Source: an uncultured Steroidobacter sp. (lineage in GTDB: Bacteria > Pseudomonadota > Gammaproteobacteria > Steroidobacterales > Steroidobacteraceae). From it: 64,000 bases of DNA. The stretch lies in contig CALMII010000018.1 in assembly GCA_937864115.1 (NCBI GenBank), forward strand, positions 186,001-250,000, in the 5' to 3' direction. Shown piece after piece: positions 1-9,721 of the stretch (its first letter is position 1; each line of letters opens with the position of its first letter). A model generated the notes under the pieces. It did no database searches and had not been told where the DNA came from. It saw only the letters and a list, made by a program, of their open reading frames with translations. The position numbers were made by a program, and so were the translations under genes.

Positions 1-1
1 C

Positions 2-640
2 GCGGCTGCGGAGCGAGGGTTCTACATCGGCGGGTTCTACGGGCAGACGAAAACCAGCCTCGATGCGGAGCCGTTCGGCCAGATTGCGTTCAACGTCTAC
101 GACTCGTTCTTCTTCACCCCCGAAACGTCCAGCTTCACGCTGGACGAGAAGGATTCCGGCTACGGCTTCCTCGGCGGTTATCGCTGGCTGAGGAATCTGG
201 CGTTCGAAGCGGGGTATGTCGACCTCGGCAAGTACCGGTATCGGGACCAGAGTACGGGGTTCTTTTCCGATCCCGACAGCGAAGACACGTTCGATGCGGC
301 ACTGGGCCAGACGCTGAATGTCGAGGAATCGGGAATCATGCTCTCGGCGCTGGGCATCCTGCCGCTGAGCTATCGCACCGAACTCTACGCGCGGGGCGGC
401 GTGCTGTTCTCCTCCAGCGAGATTTCCGGATCCGTCTACGATGAGGTCGACCGCGTGAATCTCGGTTCCGACTCGGATTCGGACGTCGACTGGATCGTGG
501 GCGTCGGCGCCAGTTTCACCGTTGCAGAGATCTATGCGCTGCGACTCGAATACCAGCGCATCTTCGACCTGGGCAACAAGGATCTCTGGGGCGAATCGGA
601 TGTGGACGTGGTGAGCCTGGGCTTCACCGTGACCTTCTGA
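2..640 (+). CDS. Outer-membrane beta-barrel protein, C-terminal part
   Basis: The gene enters from the left edge, so its start and signal peptide are not visible. The readable 212 residues alternate hydrophobic and polar residues as in a small beta-barrel, begin with a typical first strand (GFYIGGFYG), contain GYGFLGGYRW and FEAGYVDLG strands, and end in VVSLGFTVTF with a terminal Phe, the usual recognition signal for the outer-membrane assembly machinery. This fits the OmpA/opacity-type 8-stranded porin-like family. An acidic loop rich in Asp and Ser lies about 60 residues before the end. It converges on hutI, with a REP element between them. The family is clear, the specific role is not. 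Confidence 0.75.
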   Translation, partial: AAAERGFYIGGFYGQTKTSLDAEPFGQIAFNVYDSFFFTPETSSFTLDEKDSGYGFLGGYRWLRNLAFEAGYVDLGKYRYRDQSTGFFSDPDSEDTFDAALGQTLNVEESGIMLSALGILPLSYRTELYARGGVLFSSSEISGSVYDEVDRVNLGSDSDSDVDWIVGVGASFTVAEIYALRLEYQRIFDLGNKDLWGESDVDVVSLGFTVTF

Positions 641-654
641 ATTCCTGAATCTTC

Positions 655-713
655 CTGTAGGTCAGGCTTCAGCCTGACTCCTTAAGAAGGCCGGCTGAAG
701 CCGGCCCCACAGG
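655..713. repeat. REP-like palindromic element, copy 1
   Basis: Two adjacent palindromes: GTCAGGCTTCAGCCTGAC, then GGCCGGCTGAAGCCGGCC followed by CCACAGG. The same pair recurs at 21864, and in longer compound form at 19486 and 23099. It lies between convergent genes, and the last codons and stop of hutI are inside it. It could act as a transcription terminator or mRNA stabiliser. Confidence 0.85.
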
Positions 714-1941
714 CGGAAACCACGACCTCCACCGGCCGGTGTCCGCCGATCTCCGCACACAGTTGCTGCGGATGACGCAGCCGCCAGATCGCCAGATCCG
801 CCCGCATCCCCACGCGCAGCACGCCGCGATCGTGCGACAGCCCCAGCGCCTTCGCTGCATGGCGCGTCACGCCGTGCAGTACTTCCGTCGGCGTCATGCG
901 GAACAGCACGCAGGCCATGTTCATCGCCGTGAGCAGCGATGCCATGGGCGCGGTGCCGGGATTGCAGTCGCTCGACACGGCCATCGCAACACCGAGCGCG
1001 CGCATGCGTTCGATCGGCGGCAACTGTTTCTCGCGCAGGAAATAGAACGCGCCGGGCAAGAGTCCCGCGACGACGCCGGCTTGCGCCATGCGTTCGATGG
1101 ATTCGTCCGAGCTGTATTCCAGGTGGTCCGCCGACAGCGCGCGATGATGCGCGGCCAGTGCACCGCCGCCGCAATCGCTGAGCTGGTCGGCGTGCAGGCG
1201 CAGCGGCAGTCCCAACTGCGCAGCGCGCGAAAAGATCTGCTCAGTCTGTTCGCGCGTGAACGCGATGCGTTCGTGATAGGCATCGACGGCGTCCGCGAGT
1301 CCGGCACCGGCCATGGCGGGAAGCATTTCTTCCGTAACGAGGCGCACGTATTCATCCTGTCGACCGGCGTACTCCGGCGGCAGCGCATGCGCGCCGAGGA
1401 AGGTGTTGACGACGGAAATGCCGAGCCGCTCGCCCAGCAGCCGGCCGACCTGCAGCATCTTCAGTTCGTTGTCGACGTCGAGGCCGTAGCCGGATTTGAT
1501 CTCGAGCGTCGTCACGCCTTCGCGCGCGAAGCTCTCCGCCCGCGGCAGCGAATCGGCGAAGAGCTGGTCGACGTCCGCCGCGCGCGTGGCACGCATGGTC
1601 GAGACGATGCCGCCGCCGGCGCGTGCGATCTCTTCGTACGTGGCGCCGCGCAGTCGTGCTTCGAATTCACTGGCCCGATCGCCGGCGTGCACGAGATGCG
1701 TGTGACATTCGATCAGACCGGGCGTCATCCACAATCCTTCGCCCGGCGAGATGGTCGCGGCCGACCATCGCAGCCGATCCAGCTCGGCACGCGTTCCGAG
1801 CCACGCGATGCGGCCGTCGCGGATCGCCAGCGCGCCATCGTCGATGTGGCCGATGCTGTCGGTCGCGGCATCCATGGTCGCGAGATCGATCCCGATCCAC
1901 ACGCGATCCCAGACATGCAGTGGCTCGGCGGGCGCGCTCAT
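682..1941 (-). CDS. hutI: Imidazolonepropionase
   Basis: Hydrolyses 4-imidazolone-5-propanoate to N-formimino-L-glutamate, the third step of histidine degradation, in the cytoplasm. Amidohydrolase-fold signatures are visible: the metal site HTHLVHAGDRASEF about residue 80, an HADQLSDCGG segment, and SSDCNPGTAP near residue 310. About 419 residues, close to the family norm of 400. The start was taken at the MSAPAEP methionine; an in-frame ATG four codons upstream (1953) is an alternative, and neither has a strong ribosome site. It is divergent from hutF with about 23 bases between starts, so each promoter must overlap the other gene or this gap. Its last residues (CGAGFSRPS) and stop codon are supplied by a REP element. 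Confidence 0.93.
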   Translation of the reverse strand: MSAPAEPLHVWDRVWIGIDLATMDAATDSIGHIDDGALAIRDGRIAWLGTRAELDRLRWSAATISPGEGLWMTPGLIECHTHLVHAGDRASEFEARLRGATYEEIARAGGGIVSTMRATRAADVDQLFADSLPRAESFAREGVTTLEIKSGYGLDVDNELKMLQVGRLLGERLGISVVNTFLGAHALPPEYAGRQDEYVRLVTEEMLPAMAGAGLADAVDAYHERIAFTREQTEQIFSRAAQLGLPLRLHADQLSDCGGGALAAHHRALSADHLEYSSDESIERMAQAGVVAGLLPGAFYFLREKQLPPIERMRALGVAMAVSSDCNPGTAPMASLLTAMNMACVLFRMTPTEVLHGVTRHAAKALGLSHDRGVLRVGMRADLAIWRLRHPQQLCAEIGGHRPVEVVVSACGAGFSRPS

Positions 1942-1964
1942 GAGGCCGAGCATATACTTTCGGC

Positions 1965-3341
1965 ATGCTGCCACGAACGCACTTTCGCTTCGCGCAGGCG
2001 AGGCTTGCCGAAGGCTGGCGGGAGAATGTCGTCATCGGTATCGGCGCAGACGGCAACATCGTTGCGCTGCAGCCCGGCGATACGACGACTGAAGCGATCG
2101 CAGTGGCCGGCGCCGCATTGCCCGGCATGCCGAATGGTCACAGTCATGCCTTCCAGCGGGCGATGGCGGGGCTCGCCGAGTGTCGCACCGGCGATCACGA
2201 CAGTTTCTGGACCTGGCGCGAAACCATGTACGAACTCGCGCGCCGCATGACGCCGGAACATCTCAACGCCATTGCCGCGCAGCTGTATGCGGAGATGCTG
2301 AAGGCCGGGTATACGACGGTCTGCGAATTTCACTACCTGCATCATCGGCCGGATGGTTCTCCCTACGCCGAGCGCGGCGTCATGGCGCATGCCGTGATCG
2401 ATGCAGCCGTCGCCGCCGGCATCGGCCTGACCCTGCTGCCCACTCTGTACTGCACGTCCGATTTCGGCGCCGCGCCACCGACGGCGCGGCAGCGCCAGTT
2501 CGTTCTCGATGCGCCGCAGTTCCTGCAACTGTTCGATGCGTTGTGTGCAAGACCGCGCGACGCTGCGCAGATCACCGTCGGCGTGGCATTTCACAGCCTG
2601 CGGGCCGTGCCGCCGGAACGATTGCGCGAAGTGCTGGATGCGCTGTCGTCGCGACCCGCGTGTCCGATACACCTCCATATCGCCGAACAGGAACGGGAAG
2701 TGAGCGAGTGCCTGCGCCATCGCGGCCGGCGCCCCATCGAGTGGCTGCTCGAACAGGCGCCAGTCGACGAGCGCTGGTGCCTCGTACATGCAACGCATGC
2801 GACCCATACGGAGCAGGACGCCATCGCACGCAGCCGCGCGAGCGTCGTGTTGTGCCCGACGACCGAGGCGAACCTGGGCGATGGCATCTTCGACCTGCCG
2901 CGCTTCCTCGATGCGCAGGGCGTGATGGCCATCGGCTCCGACAGTCACATCTCCGTCTCGCCGGTGGAAGAACTGCGCTGGCTCGAATACCAGTCGCGCC
3001 TGCTGCGATGCGAACGCAATGTCCTGGCCGATGACGAAACTTCCACGGGCGCGCGCCTGTGGGATCTCGCCTGCAGCGGCGGCGCACAAGCCTGTGGCCG
3101 TAATGTCGGCTCGCTGCGCCTTGGCGCCCGCGCCGACATCGTCGTCCTCGATCTCGATTCGCCGGCGCTGTTCGCCCGCACCGGCGATGCCATCCTCGAC
3201 ACGTTCCTCTTCTCCGGCCAACCCAATCCCATCCGCGACGTCATGGCCGGCGGCCGCTGGGTCGTGCAGGACGGCCGTCACTTCGCCGAGGACACCATCG
3301 CTGCCGGCTATCGGCGTGCGGTGCTGGCATTGAAGGATTAG
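1965..3341 (+). CDS. hutF: Formimidoylglutamate deiminase
   Basis: Converts N-formimino-L-glutamate to N-formyl-L-glutamate and ammonia, the fourth step of the five-step histidine pathway that ends with HutG. It is an amidohydrolase-superfamily protein of 458 residues. Visible motifs are the metal-binding HSHAFQR (about residues 59-65), the HLHIAEQ strand-5 histidines, and IGSDSHISVSP carrying the metal-binding Asp near residue 325. It heads the hutF-hutU-hutG direction, divergent from hutI. No convincing Shine-Dalgarno sequence precedes the ATG. HutF together with HutG identifies the formylglutamate branch rather than the direct HutG-type formiminoglutamase route. Confidence 0.95.
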   Translation: MLPRTHFRFAQARLAEGWRENVVIGIGADGNIVALQPGDTTTEAIAVAGAALPGMPNGHSHAFQRAMAGLAECRTGDHDSFWTWRETMYELARRMTPEHLNAIAAQLYAEMLKAGYTTVCEFHYLHHRPDGSPYAERGVMAHAVIDAAVAAGIGLTLLPTLYCTSDFGAAPPTARQRQFVLDAPQFLQLFDALCARPRDAAQITVGVAFHSLRAVPPERLREVLDALSSRPACPIHLHIAEQEREVSECLRHRGRRPIEWLLEQAPVDERWCLVHATHATHTEQDAIARSRASVVLCPTTEANLGDGIFDLPRFLDAQGVMAIGSDSHISVSPVEELRWLEYQSRLLRCERNVLADDETSTGARLWDLACSGGAQACGRNVGSLRLGARADIVVLDLDSPALFARTGDAILDTFLFSGQPNPIRDVMAGGRWVVQDGRHFAEDTIAAGYRRAVLALKD

Positions 3342-3343
3342 GA

Positions 3344-3492
3344 GATTGGTACGCAAAGGGCGCAAGGAAGAACGCAAAAGGCGCAAGCAAGAGACTGATG
3401 GATGTCGGAAGGAATGAAGGCGGAGATTCCCCTCCTTGAAAGAATCTTTTGTGCTTTTTTGCGTTCTTCCTTGCGCCCTTTGCGTACCAATC
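3344..3492. repeat. Long inverted repeat, type B
   Basis: The left arm begins GATTGGTACGCAAAGGGCGC and its reverse complement ends the element (TGCGTACCAATC at 3481-3492). The arms are built of near-repeated 9-base units such as ACGCAAAGG, GCGCAAGGA and ACGCAAAAG. It sits in the hutF-hutU gap; a transcript through it could form a long hairpin. No second copy was seen in this window. Confidence 0.85.
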
Positions 3493-3563
3493 CGACTCTC
3501 CCTTGCCATACAACCCGCACCGCAGGAACATCGGCTGACACCGTAGCGTCGAGGATCGGCATC

Positions 3564-5255
<1,692 letters not shown>

Positions 5256-5266
5256 AGGGAAGAAGA

Positions 5267-5473
5267 TTTCACACGGAGATCACGGAGACCACGGAGCAGA
5301 GATCAAGAAGGAAGAATTTCCACGGGGGAGGAATGGGAACACGGGGAACACGGGGAAAGAAAATTTCTGTTCCGAGACTCCGTGCTCCCCATGTTCCCTT
5401 TCTTTCCCCCCGTGGAAACTCCTCTTCTTCTTTGCCTTGATCTCCGTGTCCTCCGTGATCTCCGTGTGCGAAA
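5267..5473. repeat. Long inverted repeat, type A, copy 1
   Basis: Outer arms read TTTCACACGGAGATCACGGA and its complement. Inner arms carry AATTTCCACGGGG and repeated CACGGGGAA units. About 207 bases, in the hutU-hutG gap. Related copies lie at 7535, 20044 and 26910, with a half copy at 58631. The arms are tandem 9-base units (CACGGAGAT, CACGGGGAA), purine-rich on one side and pyrimidine-rich on the other. Confidence 0.9.
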
Positions 5474-5486
5474 GGAGACGATCTTG

Positions 5487-6275
5487 ATGCAGTCCTACCG
5501 TTTCCATCGCGGTCCGCAGCCGCTGCTGATCAGTGTTCCCCACGCCGGCACCTCGGTGCCCGAGGAAATCGCGCAGCGCTTCACGGCGGCGGGACGTGCG
5601 TTGCCGGATACGGACTGGTACGTCGACCGGCTGTACGACTTTGCCGCCGGGCTGGGCGCGTCCATCGTCACCGCGACGTATTCCCGCTACGTGGTCGATC
5701 TGAATCGCTCGCCCGATTCCGCGGCCTTGTATGTCGCCAGTCCGACGTCACCCGTGTGCGCGCTGCAGACGTTCGACGGCGAATCCATCTACCGTTCCGG
5801 GGCAGAGCCCGACGCGGCGGAAGTCGCGGATCGCATCGAGCGTTACTGGCATCCCTATCACCAGTGCATCGCCGAGGAGCTGTGGCGCATCCGCTCCGAG
5901 CACGGTCACGCGCTGTTGTGGGATGCGCATTCGATCGCCAGCCGCGTGCCTGAGCTGTTCGACGGCGAGTTGCCGGAGTTCAACTTCGGTACCCGCGATC
6001 ACGCGGCGTGCCCGGAGCACGTCTCGCAGGCACTGCTGCATTCGATCCTCGAGGAGGGCCAGCATTCGGCAGTGCTCAACGGACGTTTCAAGGGCGGCTA
6101 TGTCACGCTGGCGTACGGTCGTCCCGCCGATCGCATCTGGGCCATGCAGCTCGAACTCGCGCAGCGGACCTACATGGACGAGCCCGTCCGCGCCTGGGAG
6201 CCCGGCCGCGCCGCGGCTGCGGCCGCGCGCATCAGCAGCCTGCTGGAGCGATTCATGAAGCTCGCGAGCGACTGA
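5487..6275 (+). CDS. hutG: N-formylglutamate deformylase
   Basis: Hydrolyses N-formyl-L-glutamate to formate and L-glutamate, the last step of the HutF/HutG route. The ATG at 5487 follows an AAGGAG ribosome site by 9 bases, giving 262 residues, the usual length for this N-formylglutamate amidohydrolase family. SVPHAGTSVPEEI near the N-terminus, DTDWYVDRLYDF and VVDLNRSPD are the conserved segments. The ribosome site lies just outside the 3' arm of the type A inverted repeat, so a folded repeat would bring a hairpin close to it. Confidence 0.95.
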   Translation: MQSYRFHRGPQPLLISVPHAGTSVPEEIAQRFTAAGRALPDTDWYVDRLYDFAAGLGASIVTATYSRYVVDLNRSPDSAALYVASPTSPVCALQTFDGESIYRSGAEPDAAEVADRIERYWHPYHQCIAEELWRIRSEHGHALLWDAHSIASRVPELFDGELPEFNFGTRDHAACPEHVSQALLHSILEEGQHSAVLNGRFKGGYVTLAYGRPADRIWAMQLELAQRTYMDEPVRAWEPGRAAAAAARISSLLERFMKLASD

Positions 6276-6444
6276 CGCCGCTCACGATAGTGCTCGCGCA
6301 GCGCCGGATGTGCGTTCGCACACCCGGTGCCGTGCCGCCCCGATCGGACTTTCCACTGTTGACGACGCAACCTGCTTGACCGAAAAATCCCCCTCGGATC
6401 CGGCGCCCGGCCGGATCCCGCGCGATCGGGCGCAAGGGGGACTC

Positions 6445-7521
6445 ATGAATGCCGATCTCCTGGACATGTTCAATGCCACGCTGGGCGGCCCGCTGATCCG
6501 GCAGCTCGGCAGTTATCTCGGCGAATCGGAGGACACGACGCGGGCGGCGGTACGCGTCGCCGGTCCCGCGCTGCTGGCTGGAGTGATGCAGCGCACCGCC
6601 TCGCCGGCCGGTGTGGGCGAGATCTTCCGCGTCGTCACCAGCGACACCGTCGATCCCGGACTGGCCGGAAAGCTTGCCGGGATGTTTGCGAACCGCGGGA
6701 CGCTGGGCTCGTTGCTGGCCAGCGGCGAATCGCTGAGCGGCCTGGTATTCGGGCCGCGCACCGCGGCGGTCTCGAATGCGATCGCCGACACCAGCGGCGT
6801 GCGGCCCAACTCGGCGCTGACCCTGCTGTCGCTGGGGGCGCCGCTGCTGTTCGGCATGCTCAGGAAGTTCGTGGCGAACAACGATCTCGACGCTTCGGCG
6901 CTGGCCTCGCTGCTCGCACGCCAGAAGAGTTCGCTGGCACGCGGCGGACTGGATGACCGTATCGCGGGCGCGCTCGGCATCGGCAGTCTCGATACCTGGC
7001 TCGGGTCGTTGCCGGGCCGGACCGCGGCCGGTACGGCAACGCTGCAGAAGACGCGCGACAAGGGCTGGCTGCCTTGGGCCATCGCGGCCGGCATCGCGGT
7101 ATTCGGCGTCCTGTTCTTCGTCAGTCGCACGGCCGAGCATCAGGAGGCGCCCGGCGGGGCAGTGCAGATCGCCGAAGTTCCCGGCGACTCCGAACGGCTG
7201 CGCGTCGCGACCGCCGATTCTGCGCAGGTCTATTTCGACAGCGGCGACGCCAGCATCGACGCCGAAGATCGCCAGCGCATCGCGAATGTGGCGAGCAGCG
7301 CGCGGGATTCCGAGCGTGCAGTGGGCATCACGGGCTACACGGATCGCACGGGCGATCAGGACCAGAATCTGGAACTCGCCAGGAATCGTGCACAGGCCGT
7401 GCGCCAGGCGCTGGTCAGCGAAGGCGTGAGCGAGGATCGCATCGTCATGGATCCGCCGCGCTCCGTCACCGGCTCCGGCACGGACGAAGAGGCGCGTCGC
7501 GTCGATATCGACATGCGGTGA
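6445..7521 (+). CDS. DUF937-OmpA domain protein
   Basis: The ATG follows an AAGGGGG ribosome site. 358 residues with three parts: an N-terminal DUF937 (YidB-like) domain (about 1-190), one membrane segment (about 208-226, GWLPWAIAAGIAVFGVLFFV), and a C-terminal OmpA-like peptidoglycan-binding domain (about 245-358) with VYFDSGDASID, ITGYTDRTGDQDQN and RAQAVRQAL. The OmpA domain would face the periplasm and hold murein, placing DUF937 in the cytoplasm if the single segment spans the inner membrane N-in. The DUF937 function is not established. It ends at a type A inverted repeat and converges on the histidine kinase. Confidence 0.8.
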   Translation: MNADLLDMFNATLGGPLIRQLGSYLGESEDTTRAAVRVAGPALLAGVMQRTASPAGVGEIFRVVTSDTVDPGLAGKLAGMFANRGTLGSLLASGESLSGLVFGPRTAAVSNAIADTSGVRPNSALTLLSLGAPLLFGMLRKFVANNDLDASALASLLARQKSSLARGGLDDRIAGALGIGSLDTWLGSLPGRTAAGTATLQKTRDKGWLPWAIAAGIAVFGVLFFVSRTAEHQEAPGGAVQIAEVPGDSERLRVATADSAQVYFDSGDASIDAEDRQRIANVASSARDSERAVGITGYTDRTGDQDQNLELARNRAQAVRQALVSEGVSEDRIVMDPPRSVTGSGTDEEARRVDIDMR

Positions 7522-7534
7522 GAGGAGAAGAGGA

Positions 7535-7753
7535 TTTCACACGGAGATCACGGAGATCACGGAGATCACGGAGAGCACAGAGGCAAGAGGAAGAAGAATT
7601 TCCACGGGGGGAAGAAAGGGAACACGGGGAACACGGGGAACACGGGGTCCCGGAGCAGAAATTTTCTTTCCCCGTGCTCCCTGTGTTCCCTTTCTTCCCC
7701 CCGTGGAAACTTCTTCTTCTCTTCTCCGTGGCCTCCGTGACCTCCGTGTGAAA
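7535..7753. repeat. Long inverted repeat, type A, copy 2
   Basis: Same architecture as the copy at 5267 but longer, with an extra CACGGAGAT unit in the left outer arm, showing that the 9-base modules vary in number. It fills the gap between the convergent DUF937-OmpA gene and the histidine kinase gene, a plausible bidirectional terminator position. Confidence 0.9.
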
Positions 7754-7758
7754 CCTCT

Positions 7759-9510
7759 TCACCCCGCGTTCGCAGGAATGGCGAAACTGAAAGTCGCGCC
7801 GCAGCCCGGTTCGCTGCGGGCCCAGATGCGCCCGCCGTGCCGCGCGACGATGCGGTGGGCGATGGCCAGGCCCACGCCGGTCCCGGGATACTTCGTATCG
7901 GAGTGCAGGCGCTGGAAGACGCCGAAGAGCTTGTCCGCGTACTGCATGTCGAAGCCGATGCCGTTGTCGGTCACGGAATAGACCACCTCGCCGCCGCTGA
8001 CCTGTGCGTCGATGCTGATCTGCGGCGAGTCGACGCCCGTCGTGTACTTGACGGCGTTGTCGATCAGATTCAGCCACACCAGGTGCAGAAGACCGCGATC
8101 GCCATGCACCGGCGGCAGCGGCCGCGCGTCGATCGCCGGCGGCGGGGTATCGCGGCCTTCCATGGTGTCGTCGATGACCTTGCTGACCATGGACGTCATG
8201 TCGACCGGTTCGAGCTGCAGCGTCTGGCGGCCGAGGCGCGAGAATTCGAGCAGATCGTCGATCAGCCGGGCCATGCGTTCGCAGGCCGTGCAGATGGTGC
8301 GCAGGAAGCGGTTGCCCTCGGCGTCGAAACGCGATCCGTAGTCCTGTTCCAGCAGTCGGGCATAACCGTTGATGGCACGCAGCGGCGCGCGCAGATCGTG
8401 CGAGACGGAGTAGCAGAAGCTTTCCAGTTCCTGGTTGCTCGATTGCAGCAGCTGCGCCTGGCGGATGAGTTCCTCGTTGAGCGCGACGATGCGGCGCTCC
8501 GCGGCCTTCTGTTCGGTGATGTCGAGCGAGATGCCGAGCAGCAGGATGGGGCGATCGTTTTCGTCGCGGATCGGTACCTTGAACGTGTGCAGGACGCGGC
8601 GGCCATGGCTGACGGAGTCGATCTCTTCTTCGGGGATGTCGATGACGTCGCCCTGCGCGAGCGTCTCGCGATCCTTGTCGATGAAGTGTTCCGCCTGATC
8701 GGGCGGAAAGAGATCCCGGTCGGTCTTGCCGAGCAGATGTTCGCGTTGCATGCCCAGCAGCGATTCGCCGCGGCGGTTGATGCGCACGAACCGCAGATCC
8801 TTCGCATCCTTGGCGAACACCATGGCCGGAATGTTTTCCAGCAACGATTCGAGCAGCTGGTTGGCCGCCTCCAGATTGCGTTCCGCCGCCTTGCGCTCGT
8901 GGAAGTGGCGACGGATTCCCCACAGCAGCAGACCGAGCACGGCCAGCATGGACGATGCTGCGACGACCAGGGTCACGGGGACCCAGAACCGGTACGTCCG
9001 CGCGGCGGCGATGTCGCGCTCGTACAGCGCCTGTTCGCTCTGCTGTGCGGCGCCGAGCAGCGATCGCACGTGCGCCGAGCCCTCGCGCATCTGCGACAGG
9101 GCCGCCGCCGTCGCCGGTGCGTCGATCGCCTGCATCGCGACGACCTGGACACGGATCGCGTCGACGAGTTCGCGGGCGTTCGCCTGCCGGTCCGCCGATG
9201 CTTCCGGTATGCGCTGCAGCAACCGGTCGCTCAGGGTCGCGAGCGACTCGGCGGCTTCATTCCGCTCGTCGAGGAAAGCCCGGTCGCCCGTGCCGAGCCA
9301 TCCGTACTGGCCTTCCATGAATTCGCCGAAGGAAGCACGCAGGCTGGCGACGCGAGTGACGCTCTCCATCGAGCGGCGCGCCTGCCGGGCCGAGTCGACG
9401 AAACCGGCGGCGGACATCCACGCCCCGCTGAGCGTGCCGAGGAGAAACAGGGCGCCGGCAATGAAGCCGGCCAGCATCTTGCGTTCGGTCAACCATTGAT
9501 TTGCCGCCAT
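7759..9510 (-). CDS. Membrane sensor histidine kinase (CHASE3-like, PAS)
   Basis: 583 residues. Two membrane segments (about 12-34 and 176-198) bracket a 140-residue periplasmic helical region resembling CHASE3. A PAS domain (about 210-335) follows, then HisKA with the phosphoacceptor His371 in SVSHDLRAPLRAI, and a HATPase domain with N box (NLIDNAVKYT, 481-490), G1 (DNGIGFD, 515-521) and G2 (GTGVGLAI, 543-550). The DHp and catalytic segments resemble those of bacteriophytochrome-type kinases, but no GAF or PHY domain is present. No response regulator gene is adjacent, so it is an orphan kinase here and its signal is unknown. Confidence 0.9.
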   Translation of the reverse strand: MAANQWLTERKMLAGFIAGALFLLGTLSGAWMSAAGFVDSARQARRSMESVTRVASLRASFGEFMEGQYGWLGTGDRAFLDERNEAAESLATLSDRLLQRIPEASADRQANARELVDAIRVQVVAMQAIDAPATAAALSQMREGSAHVRSLLGAAQQSEQALYERDIAAARTYRFWVPVTLVVAASSMLAVLGLLLWGIRRHFHERKAAERNLEAANQLLESLLENIPAMVFAKDAKDLRFVRINRRGESLLGMQREHLLGKTDRDLFPPDQAEHFIDKDRETLAQGDVIDIPEEEIDSVSHGRRVLHTFKVPIRDENDRPILLLGISLDITEQKAAERRIVALNEELIRQAQLLQSSNQELESFCYSVSHDLRAPLRAINGYARLLEQDYGSRFDAEGNRFLRTICTACERMARLIDDLLEFSRLGRQTLQLEPVDMTSMVSKVIDDTMEGRDTPPPAIDARPLPPVHGDRGLLHLVWLNLIDNAVKYTTGVDSPQISIDAQVSGGEVVYSVTDNGIGFDMQYADKLFGVFQRLHSDTKYPGTGVGLAIAHRIVARHGGRIWARSEPGCGATFSFAIPANAG

Positions 9511-9721
9511 GCGCGGACAGTAAAGTCATTCAGCGCAGCGCGTCAAAGCGCGTGCGCAATTGCGCGACGCACGTCCCGTCGCGTCGCATGGCACGTAAGG
9601 GCCGGATGCACCTAAGACCACGTCACAGTCGCCGGGAGCGACTACTACTCTGCCGTCAACGAGCCGACACGCGCGCGGATCCGGAACGGGTTGCCGGAAC
9701 GAACGGACGGGGAGTCAAGCG

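Noticed and set aside
5267..5473. CRISPR array
   Set aside because: The repeated CACGGAGAT units are contiguous, 9 bases long, and mirrored in a second arm; there are no spacers and no cas genes.
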